Origin: Bavariicoccus seileri WCC 4188
GTDB lineage: Bacteria > Bacillota > Bacilli > Lactobacillales > Aerococcaceae
DNA length: 64,000 nucleotides
Assembly: GCF_000421665.1 (NCBI RefSeq)
Contig: NZ_ATXL01000001.1
Coordinates: 37,800 to 101,799 of the forward strand
Direction of reading: 5' to 3'
The stretch's first letter is position 1. The number at the start of each line of letters is the position of its first letter. The position numbers were made by a program, and so were the translations under genes. Under the pieces are notes generated by a model, which was not told where the DNA came from, made no database searches, and saw only the letters and a list, made by a program, of their open reading frames with translations. Shown here piece by piece: positions 1 to 9,297 of the stretch.

Positions 1-459
1 TTTTTTAACCTTATTACCAGTTATTTTTTCAACTTTCTTTTTAATACTAGATTGGCTTTCAATAACACTATCTGTTGCCTTTTCAATCGATGACACAGAC
101 TTATTAGTTCCCGATGCCTTACTAGTCGATTCAACAGCTGCTTTACTTTCTAACTGAATAATTGCTCTAATTTCTTGATCAAAATTGCCATCAGTATCGA
201 TAGTACTGATATCGATACCTAAAGCTTTCAGTTGTTCCAAAGCTCTTTCTCGGAATTTTTCCTTATTTTCTTTTTTGTTGTCATCTTCGGCCTTCGTAAA
301 TGCATCAACTAGTTTCTCATAATTTTCACCAGTATCTGCTGGATCTTTTTTGCTATCATCAGCAAATGCCGTTATAGGAACAACCATATTAAGTATTAGT
401 GACAATAAAAGTGTCACTACTAATAGAAATGCTTTATTCTTTTGGGATTTTCCAATCAT
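1..459 (-). CDS. Secreted protein of unknown function, C-terminus beyond window edge
   Basis: An ATG at 459-457 opens a frame that runs off the left edge (153 codons visible). The first 32 or so residues form a clear Sec signal peptide: a KNK-containing n-region, a long hydrophobic core (FLLVVTLLLSLILNMVV) and a likely cleavage after ITAFA. The mature part starts DDSKKDPADTG and is strongly charged, Lys/Glu/Asp rich and then Ser/Thr rich, with predicted helix and no cysteines. An AGAGGA Shine-Dalgarno lies about 10 nt upstream. I recognise no domain in the visible portion; it could be the N-terminus of a cell-wall-anchored or secreted protein. The gene is missing from ORF predictions only because its stop lies outside the window. 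Confidence 0.75.
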   Translation of the reverse strand, partial: MIGKSQKNKAFLLVVTLLLSLILNMVVPITAFADDSKKDPADTGENYEKLVDAFTKAEDDNKKENKEKFRERALEQLKALGIDISTIDTDGNFDQEIRAIIQLESKAAVESTSKASGTNKSVSSIEKATDSVIESQSSIKKKVEKITGNKVKK

Positions 460-865
460 ATATTCGTTATCCTCTTTTCATCCTAAAACGTATCGTTAAC
501 TCCAAATCGTTAGCTACCACCTGTCTAATACTAATCGTTTTGTAATCTTGTAAAACAAGCATGATTAGCAATTATAATGACTTACCAAGTATTCATATAC
601 ATTTCCATACTCATTTCCATACTCATTTCCACCTCTTTTTCTCATCAATAACTAACAATATTAAAATCATATTATACTTTGCCAGAAAATACAAAAAATA
701 TCCCCATAAATTTTTTAACCACAAAAAAAGCACTGAGCTATCAGTGCCTAAACTTTTATTTTTGATTGGATTTTCTTCAGTCAGTGACAACAGATACACA
801 AAAGGACATTAGACCATATTAAACGTTATTAGACGTTATTAGATGTTTTTTAAGACGATATTAGT
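460..865. other. Intergenic region without a convincing gene
   Basis: This 406-bp gap holds a possible minus-strand promoter for the secreted protein (TTTACA at 554-549, 18-bp spacer, TATTAG at 530-525), a minus-strand terminator (722-747), and two short repetitive stretches: a CATTTCCATACT repeat near 600-630 and a GTTATTAGA-type repeat near 820-850. A His-rich 83-codon frame at 561-812 arises from the first repeat and has no ribosome binding site. Confidence 0.5.
722..747 (-). terminator. Intrinsic terminator
   Basis: On the minus strand GCACTGA and TCAGTGC (747-730) form a 7-bp stem with a 4-nt loop followed directly by seven or eight T residues. It lies downstream of the MupG-like gene. 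Confidence 0.75.
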
Positions 866-1912
866 CTACAACAGGATATCTGAGAACGGAACGAATTTGA
901 TGATAGTTTCTGAATCAACATAGTTCAAGGCCTCGCTATACGCCGGATGAACAAAGCCTATCGTATTTGAAGTGGCTGAAAATGGTAAATCTTCCTTGGC
1001 GATTTGGATCTCACCACTATATCGGCCGCTCAACGTGTTTTCTTGGGTGATTGTTCCTTTTTGACGCGACTGAGTGGTTTTAATTGGCAATTCCTTGATT
1101 CTATCGCTTTCTAGACGGATCACCTTTGCAGACAAATCTTTTCTGACAGGGATCATCTTTTTTTCATCTTCAGTAGGTTCTAGCATGGAGACTGGCAAGG
1201 TCATAATATGGGTTTCAAAAAAATCATTGAGGTAGCGAATAGAACTGTCGAGTGCCATGGTATCTCCAACGATGATATCTTTGATCCCAAAGCGTTTATA
1301 AAGTTCTAACCCAGCAATGTAAGTGTTTTTACCACGCTGACTTTCAAGTGTCGGTAATCCTTCATATAGCGGGAATCGTTTTAATCGGTCTCCTGGCACA
1401 AAGGTGTAAATAGGGAGACCATATGCCTTAAATTTCTCGTTGATTTCACAATAATAATCGTCCGATAGCCCCGTTTCTTTTTTTGGATAAAAGTTATGAC
1501 AAACATTTAAACGACTAGGGTCGATTCCTTGTGCCACGCAATCCTCTAAGTATTGCTTAGAGATAACACTTGCATTCAAAAAAATCTCAAAGTCATCTAG
1601 TAAAGACTTCACGAGCATCAGATTATCAAAACCAAAATCTAGCCGTAAGGCCGTAAAACCCATTTTCTTTAAACGCTTAAAATCATTAGGTTTAAGTCCT
1701 AATTTCTGAAATGTAACTGGCGAGACATCCGTCACAATCTTCAACTTATTGTTGGACTGATAAGCAAGAAGCTTTTTGACACTATGATCTAAGTCCACCA
1801 ATTCTTCTTCGGGAATGTGCAATGATGTAAAAATAACAGTGACGCCATGAGCAATGGCCTGATCGAGATAGTCATTATCAAGGGTGGAAAAATAAACAGA
1901 AATACCTAACAT
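866..1912 (-). CDS. mupG: MupG-family (DUF871) TIM-barrel protein, probable 6-phospho-N-acetylmuramidase
   Basis: The 348-residue protein begins MLGISVYFSTLDNDYLDQAI and matches the DUF871/MupG family layout: a TIM-barrel of about 230 residues (containing SLHIPEEE, LRLDFGF, CHNFYPKKETGL, FVPGD and IVGDTMA) followed by a cyclophilin-like C-terminal domain. Family members cleave MurNAc-6-phosphate-containing disaccharides that enter the cytosol through a PTS, a cell-wall recycling role. The start is supported by GGAGGAG 5 nt upstream. A PTS IIA/IIB pair lies just upstream on the same strand, but a terminator and its own candidate promoter with duplicated 20-bp boxes separate them, so coupling is functional rather than strictly operonic. 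The substrate is inferred from the family. Confidence 0.8.
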   Translation of the reverse strand: MLGISVYFSTLDNDYLDQAIAHGVTVIFTSLHIPEEELVDLDHSVKKLLAYQSNNKLKIVTDVSPVTFQKLGLKPNDFKRLKKMGFTALRLDFGFDNLMLVKSLLDDFEIFLNASVISKQYLEDCVAQGIDPSRLNVCHNFYPKKETGLSDDYYCEINEKFKAYGLPIYTFVPGDRLKRFPLYEGLPTLESQRGKNTYIAGLELYKRFGIKDIIVGDTMALDSSIRYLNDFFETHIMTLPVSMLEPTEDEKKMIPVRKDLSAKVIRLESDRIKELPIKTTQSRQKGTITQENTLSGRYSGEIQIAKEDLPFSATSNTIGFVHPAYSEALNYVDSETIIKFVPFSDILL

Positions 1913-1945
1913 ATGTCTCCTCCTGAATAGCCGAGATCGGATTTA

Positions 1946-1989
1946 TATCAAAAACTACTTACATATTTGTATCAAAAACTGCTTACATA
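1946..1989. repeat. Two 20-bp direct repeats in the mupG promoter region
   Basis: TATCAAAAACTACTTACATA at 1946-1965 and the same word with one mismatch at 1970-1989, 24 bp apart. Read on the minus strand each copy carries TTGATA, a -35-like hexamer, so the pair may be tandem operators or duplicated promoter elements for mupG. Confidence 0.6.
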
Positions 1990-2017
1990 AAATTATATCA
2001 CAACAGTTTTTCTCCAA

Positions 2018-2041
2018 ACAAAAAAGAGGACCTAGTCCCCT
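2018..2041 (-). terminator. Intrinsic terminator after PTS IIA
   Basis: Minus strand AGGGGAC-TAG-GTCCTCT (2041-2025) with a G-T pair, then a run of T. It separates the PTS IIB/IIA pair from mupG. Confidence 0.7.
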
Positions 2042-2058
2042 TTCTGTTCACTAATTTT

Positions 2059-2382
2059 TTACTTTTCATCCTCATAAATTTTGCGGTAAACATCCACAAC
2101 TTCTTTAGCAAGGTCATTGAATGCTATGCTTGTCATGAGGTGATCTTGACCATGTACCATCAACAAAGAAATGTCGATTTTTTCGCCACCTGCTTCAGCT
2201 GTCAACAAACCAGTTTGCGAATGGTGCGCCTTGACTAAGAACTCATTTGCTGATGCTAACTTTTCATCAGCGACTTTAAAGTCACCTTTTTTGGCAGCTT
2301 GGATAGCTTCCATAGCATCACTCTTTGCGTTTCCGGCATTGATAATGAGTCCCATGATAGTTTCTAAGTTATTTTCGTCCAC
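2059..2382 (-). CDS. PTS lactose/cellobiose-family EIIA
   Basis: About 107 residues, all-helical PTS_IIA (LacF/CelC) type. The family signature is present: KAHHSQTGLLTAEAGGEK followed by LLMVHGQDHLMT, whose first His is the phosphoryl acceptor from HPr and whose QDHLM element belongs to the trimer core. I place the start at the GTG at 2382-2380 because AAGGGG lies about 10 nt upstream of it; the farther GTG at 2394 directly abuts that Shine-Dalgarno. It follows the IIB gene by about 45 nt. No IIC gene is adjacent; the nearest lac-family IIC in this window is at 56.0-57.3 kb. Confidence 0.85.
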   Translation of the reverse strand: MDENNLETIMGLIINAGNAKSDAMEAIQAAKKGDFKVADEKLASANEFLVKAHHSQTGLLTAEAGGEKIDISLLMVHGQDHLMTSIAFNDLAKEVVDVYRKIYEDEK

Positions 2383-2428
2383 TAAAAAGCACACCCCTTA
2401 ACTATTTATCCCACTTATCCTTAATCTT

Positions 2429-2752
2429 TTACTTAATCAATTCTAAGGCTCTTTTCAACACTTTTTCACCATTCATCATGCCATAATCAGACATATTGAT
2501 GACTTCAACTGGAATATCTTTTCCGGCCACTTTTTGTTTGAATTGACCTTCCATGAACCGAACTTGAGGTCCCAGTAATAAAACGTCGACTGGATTGCTA
2601 TCATCTTGGATTTTTGCATCAGCTTCAGAAGCAGAAACAGCAAAAATATTAGCTTCAACCCCATCAGCAGCGGCAGCTTTTTGCATTTTCGAAACTAATA
2701 AACTAGTGCTCATACCTGCAGAGCAGACTAACATAATGGTTTTTGACACCAT
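2429..2752 (-). CDS. PTS lactose/cellobiose-family EIIB
   Basis: A 107-residue IIB with the P-loop VCSAGMSTSLLV, whose Cys is the phosphorylated residue, and the downstream VDVLLLGPQVRFM strand typical of the cellobiose IIB fold. It takes phosphate from EIIA and gives it to the sugar bound at EIIC on the membrane. The start at 2752 is chosen because GGGAGGTG lies 5 nt upstream; a longer frame to 2776 has no such site. It is first in a two-gene unit with EIIA. Substrate is unknown; proximity to MupG and GH31 suggests a muropeptide-derived or glucoside sugar. Confidence 0.85.
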   Translation of the reverse strand: MVSKTIMLVCSAGMSTSLLVSKMQKAAAADGVEANIFAVSASEADAKIQDDSNPVDVLLLGPQVRFMEGQFKQKVAGKDIPVEVINMSDYGMMNGEKVLKRALELIK

Positions 2753-2805
2753 GTACACCTCCCTTCGGACAAACATCTACTAGGATATATCTTAAGACAT
2801 TAAAC

Positions 2806-2819
2806 AGCAAACGCTTATG
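2806..2819 (-). promoter_or_regulatory. Weak cre-like box and promoter upstream of PTS IIB
   Basis: AGCAAACGCTTATG resembles a CcpA operator core with mismatches at the ends. It lies between the IIB start and a -10 TATAAT at 2909-2904 (weak -35 TTTTAA, 17-bp spacing). A CTTATG/CATAAG inverted repeat (2814-2832) overlaps it. The rest of the gap to 3049 shows nothing else. Confidence 0.35.
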
Positions 2820-3049
2820 CTAAGCACATAAGGTTGCTAAAAATATTTGACTAGCGTCTAAGTCAATAGTGCTTTTAAGTGATATAACCATTCTAATATA
2901 GTTATTATACTACAGTTTTCTCTAAATTAAAATAAAGCGCAACCACATGTCTATACATTTTGAAATAAATCCTTATTTCTTAGTATGACACTATAATCAC
3001 GCTTAAATGAAGCTCATAAATTTAGAGTGTAATGGGTTGTGCTTGGATC

Positions 3050-5377
3050 TTACTTTTGTGTATATAAGACTTCAAAGAGAGCTGAAGCTAACTCACGATC
3101 ATCAAGTCGATTGAAGACATTAAACAGTTTGTCTCTATCATCTGTGTGTGAGATTCTGTCCCACAAGTAGTCTTTCAATTGATTCTCAATATTGGCTCTC
3201 TTGAGAATCTCTTGATAAGTCCCTAGCCCATCCGTAACCTTAACGGCCTGAAAGTCTACTAGATCAGCATTAAAACTGAAAGCAGATGGGACGAGAGTTA
3301 CTTCTGTCACCTTATGCTCTGAATCATAGGTGATTTCGGCTATTTTGGAGTCGTTATCATCCGAATTGGTCACTTTAACAGCTGTTGAACTCATGAACTT
3401 AAGCACATGATTTCTCTTTGCTGGTAAGATTTCTGTAGCACCTTCAGTAATCAATTCAAGTTGCCCACGTTCTTCATCTATAGATAGACTTGTCTCGACG
3501 CGTTGTCCATCCTTATCTTCCACAAGTTTAAATTGATTGCTTTCTCCTGGATAGATTCGCCATTCAATCGTTTCTGGCAGTTCGGTAGTCTTTGTAGCTA
3601 CAGGGTCAGCATCTAGTGGAATAATTGCGCCACTTTTAGCAAATACTGGCATTTTTTCGATTGGTCGATAAATCGCTAATTGTGTTCCTCCTACGTAGTG
3701 ATCTGAGCTAAAGAAATCATACCAATCCCCTTCAGGTAACCAAAGATTGGCTTTGGAAAGTTCTAAAGTCTTATTAGATGGCTTTGTGATTGGCAATACT
3801 AAAAGTTGATCTCCAAACAAGTATTCATTTGGCACATGGTAAGCTGCTTCGTCTTCAGGATAATCATAATACATTGGTTTGATTAATGGGATGCCCTGCT
3901 CGTGTAGTGAAACGTTTTTAGAGTACAAGTACGGCAAAAAGGCATGGCGTAGTCGTAAGAAATCTTCCATAATGTTCTCAACCACAAAATTATATTCCCA
4001 AGGTTCTTTGCTAGTGAAGGCACTTGAAGAACTATGGAGACGATTGATAGGGCTAAACACACCAAATTGTAGCCAACGCAATGACAGTTCTTCATCCTTA
4101 TACCCTAACATGTGACCACCAATATCGTGACTCCACCATGCATATCCCACATTAGAAGCTGTTGCTGTCATGTAAGGTTGAAAATCAAGAGACTTCCAAC
4201 TAATGATAGCATCTCCCGAAAATCCAATTGGGTAACGGTGACTACCAGGGCCAGCATAACGGGATAGAATAATACCTAAAGGATCCTTCTTTCGAATATC
4301 TTCAAAATGAAAATGATTTAACTGCCATAGGGGATCTAGTCCGGCTTTTGAACTAGTTGTGCCTTGCTGCCAATCTATCCACCAAAAGTCTGTGCCTTCT
4401 TTTTCTAGAGGACGATGAACTTCTTCAAAGTAGACCTCTCTAAAACTTGTATCTGTAAAATCAAAGATTGCAGGTTCTTCTGCTGTAACATCTAAGCCTA
4501 AACGTTCTGCCACACGTGGGTAGCATTCTTCAAATGCTCTTATCCCATCAGCTGGGTGAACGTTAAGCGTCACCGCTAACCCTCTATCATGGAGAGCTTT
4601 CAAAAATCTTTCAGGGTCAGGAAAGAGTGTTTTATTCCACGTATAGCCTGTCCAACCACTCCCAAACCGTGAAGGAACTTCAGTTAAATGCCAATCCATA
4701 TCAATCACACTAACCGATAAAGGCACCTTTTTAGCGTGAAATTTATCCATCAAGGCTAAGTAACCCTCTTCATCGTATTTCCAATAGCGACTCCACCAGT
4801 TTCCAAGCGCATATCGCGGTAATAGTGGCGTTTCACCAGTCAATTTGAAAAAGTCTTTCAATGCATCCAAATAACTTCTACCATAAGCAAACAAATAAAT
4901 ATCTGTACCCTGACTAGACCTTGGGAGCGGTTCACCGTCGTCACTCAATAAGAAAGAATTAGAATCATCTAACGTAGCATAGCCAGATTTTCCTAATATT
5001 CCATTATCGAGTTTTGCGTCGCCATCTACCCCGTCTAATGTCCTCAAGGTTCCTAAAAGATTTTCCCCGACATGACCATAGTACCAACGATTGCTAAAAA
5101 CCGAAAAACTATACTTGACATCCGCAAATAATGTATGCTCCGTAAATTTTTCGCCTTTTTTGTAGTAAAGATGAACCGCCTCCGTGATGATTTCCAAGTC
5201 ACTATCTGTTTCGTTAACTTTAAAATCAGCCTCTCCAAAATTACGATTGACAACCACTTGAGTCGGAGCATCTAAAAAATCGCCTTGCTCGTTGTACTCC
5301 ATTCTGATCATTCGATCTGTTAAGATTGTAAATCTATATTTTTCCCCGATAACTTGATTATTCTTAGCTTCTATCAT
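3050..5377 (-). CDS. Glycoside hydrolase family 31 (alpha-glucosidase type)
   Basis: A 775-residue GH31 enzyme. An N-terminal beta-sandwich (about 1-180) precedes a TIM barrel with the nucleophile Asp335 in FWWIDWQQG and the probable acid/base Asp389 in GFSGDAIISW, then VGYAWWSHDIGGH and C-terminal beta domains. There is no signal peptide, so it acts in the cytosol on imported alpha-glycosides. The Asp-Trp-Gln-Gln after the nucleophile is a subfamily trait; exact substrate (alpha-glucoside, xyloside or HexNAc) cannot be read from the sequence. A cre box overlaps its promoter, so glucose repression is expected. It stands alone but on the same strand as the following PTS and mupG genes. Confidence 0.88.
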   Translation of the reverse strand: MIEAKNNQVIGEKYRFTILTDRMIRMEYNEQGDFLDAPTQVVVNRNFGEADFKVNETDSDLEIITEAVHLYYKKGEKFTEHTLFADVKYSFSVFSNRWYYGHVGENLLGTLRTLDGVDGDAKLDNGILGKSGYATLDDSNSFLLSDDGEPLPRSSQGTDIYLFAYGRSYLDALKDFFKLTGETPLLPRYALGNWWSRYWKYDEEGYLALMDKFHAKKVPLSVSVIDMDWHLTEVPSRFGSGWTGYTWNKTLFPDPERFLKALHDRGLAVTLNVHPADGIRAFEECYPRVAERLGLDVTAEEPAIFDFTDTSFREVYFEEVHRPLEKEGTDFWWIDWQQGTTSSKAGLDPLWQLNHFHFEDIRKKDPLGIILSRYAGPGSHRYPIGFSGDAIISWKSLDFQPYMTATASNVGYAWWSHDIGGHMLGYKDEELSLRWLQFGVFSPINRLHSSSSAFTSKEPWEYNFVVENIMEDFLRLRHAFLPYLYSKNVSLHEQGIPLIKPMYYDYPEDEAAYHVPNEYLFGDQLLVLPITKPSNKTLELSKANLWLPEGDWYDFFSSDHYVGGTQLAIYRPIEKMPVFAKSGAIIPLDADPVATKTTELPETIEWRIYPGESNQFKLVEDKDGQRVETSLSIDEERGQLELITEGATEILPAKRNHVLKFMSSTAVKVTNSDDNDSKIAEITYDSEHKVTEVTLVPSAFSFNADLVDFQAVKVTDGLGTYQEILKRANIENQLKDYLWDRISHTDDRDKLFNVFNRLDDRELASALFEVLYTQK

Positions 5378-5414
5378 TACTGTGACATTCCTTTCTTTTG
5401 TTTAACGTGCCAAT

Positions 5415-5451
5415 ATTATAGAGCATTCAATTAGTTAGTTAAACGTTTACT
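5415..5451 (-). promoter_or_regulatory. GH31 promoter with overlapping cre-like box
   Basis: A TATAAT -10 lies at 5420-5415 with a TTTAAC -35 17 bp upstream. The -35 overlaps GTTAAACGTTTACT (5438-5451), whose core fits the CcpA operator; such overlap normally means catabolite repression. Confidence 0.55.
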
Positions 5452-5494
5452 CATTACACAGTTAGTGACCTTAAATGGTCACTAACTACCCGTA

Positions 5495-7339
5495 TTACTC
5501 TTGTGTTTCTACTTGCAATTCTGCTTGTGATTCTGATTCAACTATACGATCATCATCTCGATCACTTCTAATGATATCATATTGGGATTGATAAAGATGG
5601 TAATAATTGCCTTTTTGCGCCATCAATTCGTCATGTGACCCTCTTTCAACAATCCGACCATCATTGATGTAAAAAATCTCAGAACTATTTTTGATAGTTG
5701 ATAAACGATGGGCAATGATGAACGATGTCCTCCCCTTCAGTAACCGTTTTAATCCAACTTGTAATAGCTCTTCCGTTTTCGTATCAATACTTGATGTTGC
5801 TTCATCTAGTATGAGTATTTTCGGATCAGCTAACAATGCCCGCGCAAATGAGATTAATTGTCGTTGACCAGCAGAAAGGGTGCTTCCTCTCTCTTCTACC
5901 ACTGTATCATAACCATCTTTTAATGATACGATAAACTCATGAGCTCGTACGGCCCTACTTGCTGCAAAGATTTCTTCTCTTGTCGCATCTAATTTACCAT
6001 ATCGAATATTATCGATGATTGTTCCAGAGAAGATAAACGTATCTTGGAGCATCACCCCCATCTGAGATCGCAAGGATTTCAGTGTTACGGATCGTACATC
6101 ATGTCCATCGATTTTGACTGACCCTTCACTGACGTCATAAAAGCGACTTAGTAAGTTGATAATCGTCGTCTTCCCAGCACCAGTGGGCCCAACTAATGCT
6201 ACAGATTCCCCAGGAGATATCTCAAAATTAATATCGGTCAGGACGTTCTTACCTTCTTCATAACGAAAATCGGCATGATCAAATTTGACATCACCAGTAA
6301 TTGATGGTAATAGTGTCGCAGCTGGGGCATCCTGAATATCTGGCACTTCATCCATGGTTTCAAAGATACGTTCCAAATAAGCCGTTGCAGTAATAAGTGA
6401 ATTATAGAAATTGCCGATATTGATGACTGGATTCCAAAAGTTCCCGATGTAACCGATAAAAGCAATCAATGTTCCTGTTGAAACAGAAACGCCTATTTGT
6501 CTGATACCGATAAAATATATCAAACAAGTTGTCAATACGGCGATATTTTGAACCCCTGGCCACAAGAGAAATTGGATTTTGACAGCGTGCATCCATGAAC
6601 TTTTATACTCGTTACTGACTTCATTGAAGATATGATAGTTTTCACGTTCCCGAGCAAATGACTGCGTAATTTTTATGCCTGCAATACTCTCATGGATATA
6701 GGCATTCAAATTTGATTGTTTATTGCTTAATTGTTGAAAGGCTTTTCGTTGTTTCGTTTTGATCACTAACACAATCACCAATAATAATGGTAGTAATATC
6801 AAACTATACAAGGTCAGTTTCACATCAATCACTAACATGAAAACCAATGTAACAATCACTGATATGACATCAGACATTAAGTTAATCAAGCCATTACTCA
6901 AAAGGTCGCTCAGTGTATTAATATAGTTGACCACTCTAATCAAAATCTTGCCATGTGGTCGACTATCAAAATAAGTAAATGGCAAGCGTTGTAAATGCTC
7001 GAAAATAGCAAAACGCATGTCTTTCAAGACATCCTGGCCAATTCTCGTTATTGCCATGATTCGATAATGCATACACCATCCGGCCACCGCTAACGACACA
7101 ATAAAGACAGCGGAAATGGTCATTAGGAGCGTGATATTTTCTTGAGGAATAACTGAATCGATCGTAACTTTCATCAAATATGGACCGAGCATTGCAGCGA
7201 TATTAGCAATAACGATCACACCTAATACAACACCAATTTCTTTCTTGTAGGGAACAATATAAGAAGCAAGTCGCTTATAATACGACCAATTAAACTCCTG
7301 TTCTAGTTCTTCATCCTGATTGAAGGTATTTCTGGCCAT
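5495..7339 (-). CDS. ABC exporter half-transporter (MdlB/BmrD-like)
   Basis: A 614-residue fusion of a six-helix exporter membrane domain (about 25-320) and an ATPase. Seen motifs: Walker A GPTGAGKTT, Q-loop LQDTFIFSGT, signature LSAGQRQ, Walker B ILILDEATSS with the catalytic Glu, and the H-loop IAHRLS. The partner half (7340-9082) ends with TAA directly before this ATG, so the two are translationally coupled and form a heterodimeric multidrug-type exporter in which this half supplies the canonical catalytic Glu. The last 25 residues are acidic and repetitive. Because the partner carries an in-frame stop, this half may be functionally orphaned. The divergent AraC gene at 9298 could be its regulator. 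Confidence 0.85.
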   Translation of the reverse strand: MARNTFNQDEELEQEFNWSYYKRLASYIVPYKKEIGVVLGVIVIANIAAMLGPYLMKVTIDSVIPQENITLLMTISAVFIVSLAVAGWCMHYRIMAITRIGQDVLKDMRFAIFEHLQRLPFTYFDSRPHGKILIRVVNYINTLSDLLSNGLINLMSDVISVIVTLVFMLVIDVKLTLYSLILLPLLLVIVLVIKTKQRKAFQQLSNKQSNLNAYIHESIAGIKITQSFARERENYHIFNEVSNEYKSSWMHAVKIQFLLWPGVQNIAVLTTCLIYFIGIRQIGVSVSTGTLIAFIGYIGNFWNPVINIGNFYNSLITATAYLERIFETMDEVPDIQDAPAATLLPSITGDVKFDHADFRYEEGKNVLTDINFEISPGESVALVGPTGAGKTTIINLLSRFYDVSEGSVKIDGHDVRSVTLKSLRSQMGVMLQDTFIFSGTIIDNIRYGKLDATREEIFAASRAVRAHEFIVSLKDGYDTVVEERGSTLSAGQRQLISFARALLADPKILILDEATSSIDTKTEELLQVGLKRLLKGRTSFIIAHRLSTIKNSSEIFYINDGRIVERGSHDELMAQKGNYYHLYQSQYDIIRSDRDDDRIVESESQAELQVETQE

Positions 7340-9082
7340 TTAGTCGTCACCCCCTACTGTTAAGCCAAGTTGTTTATGGTAAATGTTATAATACTCCCCT
7401 TTTTGTGCCATCAAACTTTCATGATTACCACGTTCCGTAATGCGTCCATGTGACATCAATAGAATCAAATCCGCTTCTCGAACAGATGAGATCCGATGAG
7501 CGATGATGAATGTCGTTTTCTTTTCCGTCAGCTTTACAAGTTCTTGTTGGATCTTGGTTTCTGTTTCCATATCAACAGCAGAAGTCGTATCATCCAAAAT
7601 CAAAATAGTCGGATCTTTGGCTAACGCTCGTACTAACGAAATACGTTGCTTTTGCCCCCCAGACAATCCAACACCTCTTTCACCAACGATAGTGTCATAG
7701 CCCTCAGGCATCCGAGAGATAAATGTATCAGCATCCGCTATTTAGGAGACATGATGGATAAAGTTCTGATCAGCATAGGGATTCCCAAAGGATATATTGT
7801 CCCGAATCGTATCTGAGAACAAGAAGACATCTTGCATCACGACAGAGATATTCTCGCGCAGTTTTCTAACTGGATAATCTTTCGCATTCTTGCCATCGAT
7901 TAATACTTCACCGGAAGTAGGATCGTAAAAACGACCAATCAAATTCGTTAAGGTTGTTTTCCCTGAACCGGTCTCTCCCAGTATCCCGATTGTTTGTCCT
8001 GGTTTCGCAGCAAAAGTTATATCTGTTAGGATTTCGGTATCGGGATCATCTGAAAAATGAAAACCAACATGATTGAACGCTACGTCACCCTTGATTTGGT
8101 ATTCTTGATCTTCATTATTTAAATCAATACTAGGTGTCGTCTCAAGCATTTGTCTAATTTTAATACAGGCAGCAGAAAATCGTTGGACATCATTGATCAA
8201 CCAGCCACTCATCCTTAATGGATAATTCAATAACCAGACAAAGCTATTGAAAGCAATTAAGTCACCGAGAGTTATGTTGTCATTAATCACCAAAAGTCCA
8301 CCGACCAATAGACAAATCAAGGTCAGACTTCCAGCGAGTGACTCAAGCCATGGCAGGTAAGTGCTAGAGACTTCTGCTGATGCCATGTTCTTTTCTTTAT
8401 AATCGTCGTTAAAGCGGTTAAACTTTTCAATCTCATAATCTTCTCGTGTGAATGCTTTGACGACTCGGTTTCCACTAATATTTTCTTCCACCATCGAGTT
8501 TAAGCGAGAAAAACTCTCTCTGATTTGAAAGAAAACCGGATGAGCTTTACGAGACATTTTTTGAGTCAATACAAATATTGCTGGAGCCACCAAGAGCATA
8601 GCTATCGTCAAAGGGACACTAATCGTTGCCATTGCGATAACTGCCGTTAGAAAATAGAGAATACACTCTACAATGTTATAAACAACCCACGATACAAAAT
8701 GACGAATAGCATCTGTATCCCCGGTCATGCGCGCCATAATATCGCCGACCCTTGTATGGTTGAAGTAGTCAAAATCCAGTTCTTGTAATTTTTTATACAT
8801 ATCTTGTCTCAACACAAATAGTGACCTTTGACCAACACTCTCAAACATAATCTGGTAACTATATCGGACAATCGTACGAATCACTGTTGTAGCGATCATA
8901 ATGACAATATACGGGATTAATAATTGAATCTTACCACCATCAATAACATCATCAATAATACGACCAGATAATAGCGGATTAACGATTTGAATGAATGCTC
9001 CAATAAGAACCAAGATTGCTCCAAAAAACACCATGACTCGGTATTTCCGTGAATAACCCCAGATCCACTTAAAATTGTTCAC
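7340..9082 (-). pseudogene. ABC exporter half-transporter (MdlA/BmrC-like) interrupted by an in-frame stop
   Basis: One reading frame, split by TAA at 7744-7742. The first part has the six-helix membrane domain and Walker A (GETGSGKTT); the second has the signature LSGGQKQR, Walker B ILILDDTTSAVD (Asp in place of Glu, typical of the non-catalytic half) and IAHRIS. Both parts are in the same frame, and the bridging codons read HHVS-stop-IADADTFISRMPEGYD, where relatives usually have a Lys, so a single AAA or AAG to TAA change explains it. I place the start at the GTG at 9082, with GGGGGTG 6 nt upstream. A sequencing error or suppression cannot be excluded. Confidence 0.8.
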
Positions 9083-9234
9083 TAATAACACCCCCTTCAC
9101 TTTTTATATGATACCCTTTTCATTTCGAAAAAGAATGGATAATCTCACAATCTAGATGTTATTATTTGCACTTTAGCTTCCAATCTTAAAATTAAAAGCC
9201 ATTTTTCATATGTTTACAGTATCTAGCAGTACAA

Positions 9235-9243
9235 TGGTATAAT
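9235..9243 (+). promoter_or_regulatory. Extended -10 promoter for the AraC gene
   Basis: TGGTATAAT is a perfect extended -10; only a poor -35 is visible 17 bp upstream. It lies 55 bp before the AraC start. Confidence 0.55.
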
Positions 9244-9297
9244 CAAGGTAATGGAATGCAACATCTTTATTACCTCTTATAGAAAGGTTCAACCCGT

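Noticed and set aside
561..812. His-rich 83-codon ORF
   Set aside because: It is generated by a CATTTCCATACT-type repeat, has no ribosome binding site and overlaps a terminator.
7340..7711. Frameshift between two ABC exporter fragments
   Set aside because: Both parts lie in the same frame, so a nonsense codon, not a frameshift, separates them.
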